In this document: piece by piece, positions 1 to 9,262 of the stretch
Layout: each line of letters opens with the position of its first letter
How positions within the stretch are numbered: the first letter of the stretch is position 1
Origin: Thermomicrobiales bacterium
GTDB lineage: Bacteria; Chloroflexota; Chloroflexia; Thermomicrobiales; UBA6265
Direction of reading: 5' to 3'
Length of the DNA stretch: 42,286 bases
NCBI GenBank assembly: GCA_019637585.1
Contig: JAHBVL010000007.1
Span: 1 to 42,286 of the forward strand
Program-made: the position numbers and the translations under genes
The notes under the pieces: generated by a model
What the model was told of the DNA's origin: nothing
What the model saw: the letters and a program-made list of their open reading frames with translations, nothing else
Database searches by the model: none

Positions 1-1130
1 ATTCGTCTGATGCGAACCTGAAAACGCTGTCCCAGACGGCAAATTGCCGGAAGGGAGACGCGACGTTCGTGCTCAAACCGACGACTCCGGGAGATTTGGT
101 GTCGATCAAGTTCGTCACCGGAGCCGACGGTATCGCGCACCTGACGCTGCCGGCCGGAACCTACACCTTGACCGAGCTGGCCACTGGCGCGACAACGCAG
201 GTCGAGGTCTTCGTCAGCCAGCAGACCACCGTGGTCTACATGAACTACGAAGCACCGCCGCCACCGGCTCCGGCTGCGATCAATGTCTTCAAGTTCACCT
301 GCGATCCTGGATTCCAGGGACAGTTCTACCTGGACTTCATCAATGCGTGCGGCGGTACGGAGAACCTGACGAACAACGTGACCTTCCGAATCAGCGGCGC
401 GGCCAATGCGAGCCGGGTCACCGGAGACGCCGGCAAGCGAGGGCAGACGCGCTTCACCCAGCTGCCGTCGGGTCTCTATCTGCTGCGTGAGGACACGAAC
501 AACACGAGCGGCCAGACCTACATGTGGTGCGGCCTGAAACTCGAGAGCTACGAGTACGGCGCGATCGGCAATCAAATTGCCTTCCCGCTCCAGCTCGGGC
601 AGACGATGTACTGCGCCGCGTTCAATGTGCCGGATCAGGTCACCGATGCGACTGGCTCGATCGTGGTGCAGAAGTATGGCTGCGAATTGCCCCCGACCAA
701 GCGTCCGGCGAACTTCGACTGGTTTGCCGAGTGCAATCCGCAGACGACCGGCGTCAAGTTCGGACTCTCCGAGCTCGTCGATGGCGCCTACGTGCCACGC
801 CTGACCGGTGTGACGAATGTGAACGGTTTGCTCACCTTCAGCGGTCTCAAACCGGGTACCTACAAGCTGCAGGAGATCGGCGACGACTGGTGCCACGCCG
901 AATCCGATTCGGTGAATGCGACCGGCGACCTGATCGTCAAAGCGGGCAAGCGGTCGAACGTCTGGATCTTCAACTGCATCCCGACGGTCGGACCGCCGAA
1001 CACCGGAGCCGGCACAACGGCAGCCGCCGCTGCGTCGAACCTGCAGGGATCGGCGTTGCTCGTCTGGCCGGTCCTGGCGTTGCTCGGGCTTGCCGCACGG
1101 CGGCGGTGGCTGAGTAGCCCCGTAGCCTGA
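1..1130 (+). CDS. Cell-surface prealbumin-fold repeat protein, 5' end cut by window
   Basis: The frame is open to the first base, so this is the last ~375 residues of a longer protein; the GTG at 69 is probably an internal Val. The visible part holds three beta-rich modules resembling SpaA/Cna-B prealbumin-like domains. Each ends in a Gly-x-Tyr-x-Leu-x-Glu pattern (GTYTLTE, SGLYLLRE, GTYKLQE), typical of these folds. Several Cys residues may form disulfides. The C-terminus reads PPNTGAG, an Ala-rich stretch, a hydrophobic helix (LLVWPVLALLGLAA) and RRR. This is the layout of a sortase sorting signal or a membrane anchor. Role inferred: a wall- or membrane-anchored stalk or adhesin. It lies 149 bp upstream of another secreted protein. 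The fold assignment is by pattern only. Confidence 0.7.
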   Translation, partial: SSDANLKTLSQTANCRKGDATFVLKPTTPGDLVSIKFVTGADGIAHLTLPAGTYTLTELATGATTQVEVFVSQQTTVVYMNYEAPPPPAPAAINVFKFTCDPGFQGQFYLDFINACGGTENLTNNVTFRISGAANASRVTGDAGKRGQTRFTQLPSGLYLLREDTNNTSGQTYMWCGLKLESYEYGAIGNQIAFPLQLGQTMYCAAFNVPDQVTDATGSIVVQKYGCELPPTKRPANFDWFAECNPQTTGVKFGLSELVDGAYVPRLTGVTNVNGLLTFSGLKPGTYKLQEIGDDWCHAESDSVNATGDLIVKAGKRSNVWIFNCIPTVGPPNTGAGTTAAAAASNLQGSALLVWPVLALLGLAARRRWLSSPVA

Positions 1131-1141
1131 TTTGTCCGGAT

Positions 1142-1176
1142 GCGCCCCTCTTCCCGTGAGGAGGGGCGCGTTCTGG
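1142..1176 (+). terminator. Hairpin terminator after the surface protein
   Basis: A perfect 9-bp GC-rich stem (GCGCCCCTC at 1142-1150 with GAGGGGCGC at 1161-1169) and a 10-nt loop lie 12 bases after the stop codon. The following tract (gttctgg) is only weakly T-rich, so termination efficiency is uncertain. Confidence 0.55.
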
Positions 1177-1279
1177 CGCCAGGGTACGCCCGCGAGCCAA
1201 CCGGGGTACCATTGAGCGGTTGCGGAGCGTGCTGCGGCGGAGCCGTGGTATCAAAGAACAGATCGAAGGACTCGCACTG

Positions 1280-4200
1280 TTGAAACTGACTCGATCAGGA
1301 ACAGGACGACACTCGCGACTCTTTGCGGTCGCTGTTGTCCTGATGCTGCTGATGGGGGCGTCGCCCTTCGGGTCGATCACGCCGCAAGAGACCGCAGCTG
1401 CGCAGAGCGTCACTCCCCTGGCCGGGGATGTGATCATCCTCCTGAACAACCCAGGAATCGACCCAGAGGTTTTCGCCGCCGGATTCGGCGTCGATCCCGT
1501 CTTCACCTACAACAGCGCCGTTATCGGGTTTTCCGCCACACTCACTGAGGAAGCGGCCCGGCGCCTGGCGCAGTCGTCGGTCGTGCGAGGCATCTATCCA
1601 AACGCTCCGGTCTACGCGTCGGCGCAGGTTCTTCCCGCCGGCATCAACCGCGTGAACGCGGATCTCCATCCCGTCGCGTCGATCGACAACATCGACAACC
1701 CTGTCGCCGCATCGGTGGCGGTGCTGGACAGCGGTGTCACCCCGCAGGCCGATTTGAATGTGTCTGGGGTAGGCAAGGACTGCTATTCGCCGGATGTGTC
1801 GTCAAATGACTTCTTCGGTCATGGATCGCACGTAGCCGGCTCGATTGCGGCGAGGGACAACACCATCGGCGTGGTCGGCATCGCTCCCGGCGCCACCATC
1901 TATTCGGTGCGTGTGCTGGGTCCGACCGGGGGTGGGACGGTCGCCGGATTGATCTGCGGGCTGGACTGGGTTGCTGCCAACTCCAGTCTGGTCGATGTGG
2001 TGAACATGAGCATCACGACCGGGGCGTTGTCGGCGGCGGCATGCGGAACGAGCGGCGCCCACGCCCTGCATATCGCCATTTGCTCGGTTGTGAACACGCA
2101 CCAGATCCCCGTCGTCGTAGCCGCGGGCAACAGCGGCGTCCCGATTGCGGATGGATCGCTGGCAAGTTATCCGGAAGTCATCACGGTGTCGGCGTTTGCC
2201 GATTTCGACGGCAAACCGGGGGCCCTCGCGGCGACACCCTCTTACGATTGCGCAGCTGGCGAGTTCGACGACGTCTTCTATGAGTCGACGAACTTCGGAC
2301 CGGAAGTCGATATCACGGCTCCGGGCGTTTGCGTGGTTTCCACGAATCAGAACGGTGTGCTCGTCTTGCGGACCGGCACCAGCATGGCCACCGCTCACGT
2401 CACGGGCGCGCTGGCTCTCTACTACGCCATGAATCCGGGGGCGTCGGTCGCAGCGGCGCGCAGCTGGCTTTTCGGGTCGGCATCGGTTTCCCAGAGCGCC
2501 GCGGGCGTGACAGGCGATCCGGACGGATTTGCGGAACCTGTGCTGATGCTCGCTCCCGAAGCGAGCACCCCGACAGCAACCGCGACCATGACGGCGATCG
2601 CGACAGCCACGCACACGGCAACCTCCACGTCAACCAACACGCCGATACCGCCAACAGCGACCCACACGGCGACCAACACGCCAGTGCCGCCGACAGCCAC
2701 GCACACGGCGACCAACACACCGGTGCCACCAACGGCAACTCACACGGCGACCAACACGCCAGTGCCGCCGACAGCGACACACACCGCGACCAACACGCCA
2801 GTGCCGCCAACGGCGACACACACCGCGACCAATACACCAGTACCGCCAACTGCGACCCACACGGCGACCAATACACCGGTACCGCCAACCGCAACCCACA
2901 CGGCGACCAACACACCGGTGCCGCCAACGGCGACTCACACCGCGACCAACACGCCAGTACCGCCAACTGCGACCCACACCGCAACGAATACAGCGGCACC
3001 ACCAACCGCGACGCACACGGCGACCAACACGGCGGTGCCACCGACGGCCACGCACACGGCAACGAACACGTCCGTGCCACCAACCGCGACCCACACGGCA
3101 ACCAATACGGCGGTGCCACCGACAGCGACGCACACGGCGACCAACACGGCGGTGCCACCGACGGCCACGCACACGGCAACGAACACGGCTGTGCCACCAA
3201 CCGCGACGCATACGGCAACGAACACAGCGGTGCCGCCCACGGCCACGCATACGAACACGGCGGTGCCACCAACCGCGACCCACACGGCGACCAATACAGC
3301 AGTGCCGCCAACCGCAACGCATACCGCTACTGCCACCAGAACACCAACGGCAACGCGAACGCCCACGATCACACCGACGCCGCTCGGCGGTCTGCAGGCG
3401 GGTGATCTGGTCAGAACGACGGCCGCGCTGAACGTGCGGAGCGCTCCGGGCACCGGCAACCCATCGGTCGCCGTATTGCCGAATGGCGCGCAAGGCGTGC
3501 TTCTGAGCAATGGTGTCCAGAGCGGCTCGTATATCTGGTATCAGATCAGCGTCAGTGGTTATCCGGTGGGTTGGGTAGCAGGAACCTACCTGCAGAAGAT
3601 CGGCGTCGCCCCGCCGACAGCGACCGCAACCATCACCCGCACGCCAACGGTGACTCTGACCCCAACGCAGACCCGTACACCAGGCGCTGCCACCAACACG
3701 CCAACGATTCCGCCGGGTGGTTTCGCTCCGGGTGACGTCGTGCGGACAACTGCGGCTCTGACGGTGCGCTCTGCGCCCGGAACAGGGAGTCCATCGATCT
3801 CGGTGCTGCCCAACAACACGCAGGCAACGGTGCAGAGCTTTGGTGTGATCAATGGCTCGTACACCTGGTATCAGGTGAGTGCGTCCGGCTATCCAACCGG
3901 TTGGGTTGCGGGTACGTGGCTGACGAAGGTTGCAGCGCCCACGGCCACCGCCACGCGAACTCCGACGAGAACCGCCACGCCGAACACGGGATGGGCTGCG
4001 GGTACCCAGGTGCGGACGACCACAGCCGTCAACATGCGGACGAACCCCGGCACAGGAAATACCGTGATTGCCGTTGTCAGCACTGGCACGATATGTACAG
4101 TCGTCGCGGGTCCCTCGAATGCGTCGGGGTACACCTGGTATCGGTTGAACTGTCCTGGATTCGGTACCGGCTGGCTGGTGCGGAACTATCTGGTCGTCGT

Positions 4201-4768
4201 GACCTCTGCGGCGTCTGAAGCGGAGGAGGTCGGCGAGTCCGCGACTGAGACACCCACGATCGCCACCACACCAGCAGAAGCCCCGCCAGCTCCGACCAGT
4301 ACGGTCGACACACTCCAGTCTGTGACCGTGGCCGAGTCAACGGAGACCCCGGTCGCTCTATCGGTGCCCATAGAGCCGACGCCATATCCCGTTGTGCGGG
4401 TGCAGCGAACCGAGGGTTCGTCGAACGGGGCTGTGCTTGTCGACGACGATGTGACGACCGTCTGGAAAACGAACGGCGCGGAGTTTCCCCAGATCGCTTC
4501 TTTTGCGCTCGATCTCGACAAGGTCTTGCCGGTTGGCGAGTTGCGCTGGCTGCCAGACGAGGGTGGTGTCGAAGGGCGACTGCTGATTCAGATCTCCTCC
4601 GATGGCCAGAACTGGGTCGATCTCGATCTCGAACTGGCGACGCAGGATGTGGAGGGATGGACTGTCCTCCCCGTTGATGCTTCCGCCCGGTACATCCGCT
4701 TCGTCTTCCTCAACGAAGCCCAAACCGCCCAGCTCGGCGGGATCGCCGAACTGGAAGTGTGGGAGTAG
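1280..4768 (+). CDS. Secreted subtilisin-like serine protease with Thr/Pro linker, SH3b x3 and discoidin-like domain
   Basis: An S8-family endopeptidase acting outside the membrane. The TTG at 1280 is chosen because GAAGGA lies 9 nt upstream and it puts a Sec signal peptide (KLTRS..., then [14 protein letters not shown]) at the N-terminus; TTG 1220 would add 20 residues. Order of parts: signal peptide; inhibitor-I9-like propeptide (~45-115); catalytic domain with Asp150 (VLDSGV), His181 (HGSHVAG), oxyanion Asn284 (AAGNSG) and Ser368 (GTSMA); a tandem 13-residue Thr-rich linker (459-677); three SH3b domains (~704-773, 814-883, 904-971) joined by Thr/Pro spacers; and a C-terminal F5/8-type-C-like galactose-binding domain (~1038-1162). 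The catalytic set is complete, so activity is expected. SH3b and discoidin-like domains commonly bind cell wall or glycans, suggesting a surface-attached or substrate-targeted protease. No operon partner is evident. Confidence 0.9.
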   Translation: MKLTRSGTGRHSRLFAVAVVLMLLMGASPFGSITPQETAAAQSVTPLAGDVIILLNNPGIDPEVFAAGFGVDPVFTYNSAVIGFSATLTEEAARRLAQSSVVRGIYPNAPVYASAQVLPAGINRVNADLHPVASIDNIDNPVAASVAVLDSGVTPQADLNVSGVGKDCYSPDVSSNDFFGHGSHVAGSIAARDNTIGVVGIAPGATIYSVRVLGPTGGGTVAGLICGLDWVAANSSLVDVVNMSITTGALSAAACGTSGAHALHIAICSVVNTHQIPVVVAAGNSGVPIADGSLASYPEVITVSAFADFDGKPGALAATPSYDCAAGEFDDVFYESTNFGPEVDITAPGVCVVSTNQNGVLVLRTGTSMATAHVTGALALYYAMNPGASVAAARSWLFGSASVSQSAAGVTGDPDGFAEPVLMLAPEASTPTATATMTAIATATHTATSTSTNTPIPPTATHTATNTPVPPTATHTATNTPVPPTATHTATNTPVPPTATHTATNTPVPPTATHTATNTPVPPTATHTATNTPVPPTATHTATNTPVPPTATHTATNTPVPPTATHTATNTAAPPTATHTATNTAVPPTATHTATNTSVPPTATHTATNTAVPPTATHTATNTAVPPTATHTATNTAVPPTATHTATNTAVPPTATHTNTAVPPTATHTATNTAVPPTATHTATATRTPTATRTPTITPTPLGGLQAGDLVRTTAALNVRSAPGTGNPSVAVLPNGAQGVLLSNGVQSGSYIWYQISVSGYPVGWVAGTYLQKIGVAPPTATATITRTPTVTLTPTQTRTPGAATNTPTIPPGGFAPGDVVRTTAALTVRSAPGTGSPSISVLPNNTQATVQSFGVINGSYTWYQVSASGYPTGWVAGTWLTKVAAPTATATRTPTRTATPNTGWAAGTQVRTTTAVNMRTNPGTGNTVIAVVSTGTICTVVAGPSNASGYTWYRLNCPGFGTGWLVRNYLVVVTSAASEAEEVGESATETPTIATTPAEAPPAPTSTVDTLQSVTVAESTETPVALSVPIEPTPYPVVRVQRTEGSSNGAVLVDDDVTTVWKTNGAEFPQIASFALDLDKVLPVGELRWLPDEGGVEGRLLIQISSDGQNWVDLDLELATQDVEGWTVLPVDASARYIRFVFLNEAQTAQLGGIAELEVWE
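2654..3310 (+). repeat. In-frame 39-bp tandem repeat encoding a 13-residue Thr/Pro linker
   Basis: Sixteen full 39-bp units plus one 33-bp unit (which lost two codons) encode [13 protein letters not shown] variants. The first eight units carry PVPP and the later ones AVPP, AAPP or SVPP, so the array falls into two blocks. Synonymous third positions vary between units, so protein sequence is kept while DNA drifts. The long antisense and out-of-frame ORFs across this stretch are artefacts of the periodic composition. Confidence 0.95.
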
Positions 4769-4775
4769 GGGGCAT

Positions 4776-4804
4776 TTGACCTCCTGCCGACGTTGCGCTA
4801 AACT
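4776..4804 (+). promoter_or_regulatory. recA promoter (-35 TTGACC, -10 TAAACT, 17-bp spacer)
   Basis: TTGACC at 4776-4781 and TAAACT at 4799-4804 are separated by exactly 17 bp, which predicts a transcription start near 4811. The -10 box lies inside a 20-bp perfect palindrome. Confidence 0.65.
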
Positions 4805-4817
4805 GATTCCAGTTTAG
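4798..4817. promoter_or_regulatory. Perfect 20-bp palindrome over the recA -10 box
   Basis: CTAAACTG at 4798-4805 and CAGTTTAG at 4810-4817 are perfect reverse complements around a 4-bp centre (ATTC). The palindrome covers the -10 box and the predicted start, where a bound repressor would block transcription. It does not match the Gram-positive LexA box GAAC-N4-GTTC. Confidence 0.6.
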
Positions 4818-4830
4818 AACATGCATTCTA
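4815..4830. promoter_or_regulatory. SOS-box-like palindrome before recA
   Basis: TAGAAC-ATGC-ATTCTA has 6-bp arms with one mismatch and matches GAAC-N4-GTTC, the box used by many Gram-positive LexA proteins, at seven of eight bases. It lies just past the predicted start and shares three bases with the upstream palindrome. LexA binding is inferred from position and sequence. Confidence 0.5.
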
Positions 4831-4891
4831 TTCCGGTGGGTGAGACTCCCGGAAAACCGCTTCCAAATGAACCGAATGAGGGAATTGACAG

Positions 4892-5956
4892 ATGGCTGGA
4901 ACTGAACGAGAGCGCGCGATAGATCTGGCCATCTCCCAGATCGAGCGCCAGTTTGGCAAGGGCGCGATCATGAAGCTCGGCGAAACGCACGAGCGGCAGG
5001 TCGAGGCGATTTCGACGGGCAGCATCTCGCTCGATATGGCGCTGGGCATTGGCGGTATTCCACGCGGCCGCATCACGGAGATTTACGGACCGGAATCGTC
5101 GGGTAAAACGACGCTGGCGCTCCATGTGATCTCCGAAGCCCAGCAGCTTGGTGGGGTAGCGGCCTATATCGACGCCGAGCATGCGCTCGATCCCGGATAT
5201 GCCGAGCGGCTCGGGGTCAATCTGGAAGAGCTCCTCATCTCCCAGCCAGATACCGGTGAACAGGCGCTGGAGATCGTCGAAACCCTGGTCCGGTCCGGAG
5301 CGCTCGATGTGATCGTCATCGACTCTGTGGCGGCGCTGGTGCCCAAAGCGGAAATCGATGGGGATATGGGTGATTCGCACGTCGGTTTGCAGGCCCGCCT
5401 GATGAGTCAGGCGCTGCGCAAGCTGACCGGTGCGATCAGCCGCAGCAAAACAGCCGTGATCTTCATCAACCAGCTTCGTTCCAAGATCGGCGTGATGTTC
5501 GGCAATCCGGAAACGACGACCGGCGGCAATGCCCTCAAGTTCTATGCATCGACCCGGCTCGACATCCGCCGGATCGAAACGATCAAGAGTGGTCAGGACT
5601 CGGTCGGTTCGCGGGTTCGCGTCAAGGTGGTCAAAAACAAGGTGGCGCCGCCATTCCGGCAGGCTGAGTTCGACATCATGTACAACGAGGGCATCTCCAT
5701 CAGTGGCTCGGTGCTCGACGTGGCGACCGATCTCGAAATCGTCCGGAAACAGGGAGCCTGGTTCTACTTCGGCGAAGACCGGCTCGGACAGGGACGGGAA
5801 AATGCCAAGGAATTCCTGAAGCACAACCCAGATCTGCTCGATGAGATTCGCGACCGGATCAAAGCGACCTCACCTGAGTTGAGCGGGGGCGAGCTGCCCG
5901 GCGAGGATCTGGTCGTGTCAGCCACCGCCGCGAATGGCACCGCCGCCGAGTTTTAG
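4892..5956 (+). CDS. recA: Recombinase RecA
   Basis: DNA-dependent ATPase that forms filaments on single-stranded DNA, carries out strand exchange and triggers LexA self-cleavage. The 354-residue length is usual. The Walker A motif GPESSGKT spans residues 66-73, a Walker B-like [10 protein letters not shown] follows, and [13 protein letters not shown] plus [12 protein letters not shown] are the conserved loop regions. The ATG is preceded by GAGGG about 10 nt upstream. The gene stands alone, with no recX visible downstream. The promoter carries two palindromes, so damage-inducible control is likely. A 117-bp palindromic repeat lies 126 bp after the stop. Confidence 0.98.
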   Translation: MAGTERERAIDLAISQIERQFGKGAIMKLGETHERQVEAISTGSISLDMALGIGGIPRGRITEIYGPESSGKTTLALHVISEAQQLGGVAAYIDAEHALDPGYAERLGVNLEELLISQPDTGEQALEIVETLVRSGALDVIVIDSVAALVPKAEIDGDMGDSHVGLQARLMSQALRKLTGAISRSKTAVIFINQLRSKIGVMFGNPETTTGGNALKFYASTRLDIRRIETIKSGQDSVGSRVRVKVVKNKVAPPFRQAEFDIMYNEGISISGSVLDVATDLEIVRKQGAWFYFGEDRLGQGRENAKEFLKHNPDLLDEIRDRIKATSPELSGGELPGEDLVVSATAANGTAAEF

Positions 5957-6082
5957 CCGGAAGCTGGTTTGCGCATTTGTGTAGCGGCGGGGCTTGCCTC
6001 GCCCGTCGTTGGCGAGGTGTAACGTCGCGAATGAGCGGGCCCCTCCGGCAACGTCATCATGCCGACCGGGCCACCTTCAATG

Positions 6083-6199
6083 GTCATCCCGACCGGAGCG
6101 AAGCAGAGTGGAGGGACCTCTCCGTCGAGTCTGGCAACGCGGCAGAGCAGCTGGTGGCCAGGCGCGAAAGAGAGGTCCCTCGACCTTGCTCGGGATGAC
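6083..6199. repeat. 117-bp palindromic intergenic repeat, copy 1
   Basis: The ends are a perfect 10-bp inverted repeat (GTCATCCCGA at 6083-6092, TCGGGATGAC at 6190-6199). An inner perfect 12-bp pair is GAGGGACCTCTC at 6111-6122 with GAGAGGTCCCTC at 6170-6181. A copy of identical length in reverse orientation lies at 24712-24828. The element fills the gap between convergent genes, so the whole 5957-6265 spacer can be read as a recA 3' region. Short ORFs across it are not believed. Confidence 0.85.
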
Positions 6200-6265
6200 G
6201 GTTGTTTCGCTGCTGTAGAAGTCCCCGAACGACGGACGTGGGCAATAGCGCCATAAATGGCGAGG

Positions 6266-6958
6266 TTACGCGTCGTTTTGGTGGCGCGTTGGCGCGGTCG
6301 CGGCGATGTCGTCGATCAGCCAGATCAGGTTGCGGTCGTCGTAGACGAAGTCGATGCGTTCGTCTGGCCGGCCTTCACCCTCGGATGGTGCATAGCGCAC
6401 GACGGCTGACGCCCGGTGAGGCGGGTCGATGGTGATCTCGGCGATGTCGCCGATCGCCATTGGCGGATCGGCGGGCCGGGGTTCGCCACGCAGGAGGCGT
6501 TCGAACTCGCCGGCGTCGAGCCCCAGCGCCTGTTGATGGCGACCAAGAAGCTCCGGCGTATAGAGTGAGAACCCCAGGCGAAGATCGCCCCGGTTGGCGG
6601 CGTCCACCATCCGCTCGATCGTGGCGCGGACTCCCTCTGCGGCGCCGTGCGACTGTCCGGCCACCGCTTGCCGGTACCAGGCTGGAACCGCAGCCGGATC
6701 CGCCTGCCGGGCTGCCTGTCGTGATCCGGGTGAGCGTTCCGGTGGGTGGCTGATGGGATGGAGAGAGGCGTCGCCCGTCTGGATTCCGGCGCGGCCGGCG
6801 AGATCGTCCTGGATAGCGTGCGTTCCCGGTTGCAGCATGTCGCGCAGGAGCAATCCGGCTGTTGTCGCCAGCATCACGACGAAAAGGGCAAAGAGCGCTA
6901 CGGTCACGGAGTCGTAACCGTCCGCAGACTCAGTCACCTGCAAGAGCGCCGGTACCAT
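6266..6958 (-). CDS. Single-pass membrane protein, possibly with NTF2-like domain
   Basis: Function not recognised. From the ATG at 6958 it is 230 residues; a TTG at 6982 would add eight, and neither has a clear Shine-Dalgarno sequence. The N-terminus has one hydrophobic helix (VTVALFALFVVMLATTAGLLL). A polar, Arg/Pro-rich linker follows, then a ~110-residue C-terminal part (from about AEGVRATIERMVDAANRGD) whose pattern suggests a SnoaL/NTF2-like fold: helix, AANRGD turn, and late strands ending RIDFVYDDRNLIWLIDDI. No catalytic residues can be named. The gene is convergent with recA. Confidence 0.6.
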   Translation of the reverse strand: MVPALLQVTESADGYDSVTVALFALFVVMLATTAGLLLRDMLQPGTHAIQDDLAGRAGIQTGDASLHPISHPPERSPGSRQAARQADPAAVPAWYRQAVAGQSHGAAEGVRATIERMVDAANRGDLRLGFSLYTPELLGRHQQALGLDAGEFERLLRGEPRPADPPMAIGDIAEITIDPPHRASAVVRYAPSEGEGRPDERIDFVYDDRNLIWLIDDIAATAPTRHQNDA

Positions 6959-7192
6959 ATCGATCCGATTCAGATTGCCCAAACACCGGGAGCAAGGCTG
7001 GCGCGGTTATCGTGCCCAGCGCATGCTCCTGGTGCTGCCCCAGATCCCATTCCCGCAGCAGAATCTACTCGATTCACCGCCGGAAAAGCGCCGTCGCCAG
7101 GACAACCCGTTCATTAATGTGACCAAAGTACCAACCGGTCCAGCGGTCGAGGCAATAGCAGAGGCGGGATGCTCCGATGCTGGCGCGCGGCG

Positions 7193-9127
7193 TTAGCCCA
7201 GGTTCCTGATCTCGACTGCTTCGATCTCTCCCGCGGGTTCGAACCCGAGGACCTTTCCATAGAAGTAGAGCTCGGCTTCGAGCGCCCGCTTGATGTTCTG
7301 TGATTGCCGGAACCCGTGCTGTTCACCTTCGAACAAGAGCATGGCCACCGGGATGCCCTTGCGGTCGACCGCCTCGAACATCATCTCGGCCTGGTTCGGC
7401 GGCACGACCTTATCCTCGAGCCCCTGAAGGAGGATCAGCGGGCTGGAGAGCATATCGATGTGCTGAATGGGGGAACGCTCGTCGTAGACGCTCTTCTGCT
7501 CGGGATAGGGCGCCACCAGATCGTCGAGATAGCGCGACTCGAACTTGTGGGTGTCGAGCACCATGGCTTCGAGATCGCTGATGCCGTAGTTGCTTGCCCC
7601 GGCCCGGAAGTCATCCCGAAAGGTGAGCGCGGCCAGCGTGGTGTAGCCACTGGCGCTCCAGCCGTGGATCAGGAGGCGGTCGGGATCGACCAGTCCTTCA
7701 TCCGCCAGATACCTGGCGCCGTACACACAATCGTCCACATCGTAGACGCCCCAGGTGCCATCGAGGGCATCGCGATAGGCCCGGCCATAGCCCGTGCTGC
7801 CGCGATAGTTGACATCGAGCACCGCGAAACCGCGGCTGGTCCAGAATTGGATGTTGATCTCGAGGCCGGTGCTGGTCGAGCCTGTCGGCCCGCCATGGCT
7901 CTCCACGATCAGCGGCGGCAGTTCTCCCGCCGGCGCGGTGAAATCCCTGTTCTGGGGTGGATAGAAGAAGCCGTGGGCAACCTGGTTGTCGGAGGTTGGA
8001 TAGGTGATGGCGCCAGGAACCGACAGGTAGTCGCGGTCGATGTCGATATCGATCGAGTGTCGCAGAATCGCGACCTGTCTGGTTGCCAGATCGAGTGAGA
8101 CGACGGTGTTTGCCTCCCGGGGGGATGCCACGATCGCCAGCGCCATGCCGTTGCATGCGACAACCCTGGCGATCTCGGTCGAGGGAAGCGTGATCGGTGT
8201 TCGTTCACCGGTCTTCGGGTCGAGCAATATCAGGGCGTCGACGCCGTTCGAGGCGGTCCGGACCAACAGCGTGCCATCGGTGTCGACGGCATAGGTGGAC
8301 GCGCCCAGGTTCCATCCCGGCGCTCCATACTCGACATCCTCGGGCGTGAGATTCGTGTCCTCGCTGCCGGCGCGACGGTAGAGATTCCACCAGCCGGTTC
8401 GGTCGGAAACGAAGTAGACGTCCCCTTCTGGCGACCATTCAGGTTGAAAGATCGACTCCTTTTCGGTCCCGGCGATCCTGGTGCGATCGACGATCTCCCC
8501 AGCATCATCGAACCGGCCGGTCCAGAGCTCCGTTTCGTCCCAGGGCATGTTCGGGTGATGCCACTCCAGCCAAAGGAGGCGATCGCCATCCGGACTCACC
8601 CGCGGATTGGAGTAGAAATCGGCTCCCTCGATGAGGATGCGCGACTCTCCGGCTCCGTCGCCCGACAGAGCAATCGCGGCGATGGAGTTCTTCGGCTCCG
8701 ACCCGCCATCGAGTGTGTCTTCCCGCACCGCGATCAACCGGCTGCGCTGCCGGTCGAGGGCGAAATCGCCATGCCGAACGTCGTCGATCGTCGTCAGCGG
8801 TTCAGGTGTGTTGCCGGCAGTTGTCCGGTAGACGCGCTGGTCGGCATAGTTGGTGAAATAGATCACCCCGTCGAACACGGCAAACGCCGCACCACCGTAT
8901 TCATGGATGCGGTCGCGGGCGTTGTAGGGCGCGGGAATCATCGTCTCGTGATCGCCGTTCTCCGAGCGCTTGACGATGGCGTACCGCCCTTTTTCCACTG
9001 GGCGGGATTCCGACCAGTAGAGGTCCTTGCCATCGATGCACAGGTCCACCAACCGGATTCGATGGCCTGCGATCAGATCGGCACTGATCGGCGATTCCCA
9101 GGTTCCGTAGGGGCGTTCGGTCGTCAT
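7193..9127 (-). CDS. S9-family prolyl oligopeptidase-like peptidase
   Basis: A serine peptidase of the prolyl oligopeptidase/acylaminoacyl-peptidase family (644 residues). The N-terminal half is a beta-propeller with WD/PD40-like blades (e.g. PRVSPDGDRLLWLEWHHPN, FQPEWSPEGDVYFVSDRTG). The C-terminal alpha/beta-hydrolase domain has Ser491 (GWSASGY), Asp572 (LEDKVVP) and His604 (GEQHGF). The nucleophile elbow reads GWSASG where most relatives have GWSYGG. The ATG at 9127 is preceded by AAGGA 7 nt upstream; the longer reading to 9409 has no such signal. There is no signal peptide, so it is probably cytosolic and acts on peptides. Divergent from the 9263 gene across 135 bp. Confidence 0.92.
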   Translation of the reverse strand: MTTERPYGTWESPISADLIAGHRIRLVDLCIDGKDLYWSESRPVEKGRYAIVKRSENGDHETMIPAPYNARDRIHEYGGAAFAVFDGVIYFTNYADQRVYRTTAGNTPEPLTTIDDVRHGDFALDRQRSRLIAVREDTLDGGSEPKNSIAAIALSGDGAGESRILIEGADFYSNPRVSPDGDRLLWLEWHHPNMPWDETELWTGRFDDAGEIVDRTRIAGTEKESIFQPEWSPEGDVYFVSDRTGWWNLYRRAGSEDTNLTPEDVEYGAPGWNLGASTYAVDTDGTLLVRTASNGVDALILLDPKTGERTPITLPSTEIARVVACNGMALAIVASPREANTVVSLDLATRQVAILRHSIDIDIDRDYLSVPGAITYPTSDNQVAHGFFYPPQNRDFTAPAGELPPLIVESHGGPTGSTSTGLEINIQFWTSRGFAVLDVNYRGSTGYGRAYRDALDGTWGVYDVDDCVYGARYLADEGLVDPDRLLIHGWSASGYTTLAALTFRDDFRAGASNYGISDLEAMVLDTHKFESRYLDDLVAPYPEQKSVYDERSPIQHIDMLSSPLILLQGLEDKVVPPNQAEMMFEAVDRKGIPVAMLLFEGEQHGFRQSQNIKRALEAELYFYGKVLGFEPAGEIEAVEIRNLG

Positions 9128-9262
9128 CGTTTGTCCTTTTCTCTCACGGTCTGCCCTCCTGTTGGCGCAGAGAGTAGCCTGATCGTGGTGGTGCCGTCTT
9201 GCCGGACTCCGTACAATCGTGCCAGCCAACGGCTGTGACCATAGCAGGACAGGTATCCACTC

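Noticed and set aside
2654-3310. Tandem 39-bp repeat considered as a CRISPR array
   Set aside because: Units are contiguous with no unique spacers and stay in frame within a protein.
2329-3510. Several long ORFs on both strands across the 39-bp repeat
   Set aside because: They are periodic translations of the Thr/Pro repeat in other frames, with no family features; the subtilase frame explains the DNA.
5977-6256. Small ORFs after recA
   Set aside because: They read through the 117-bp palindromic repeat in three frames.
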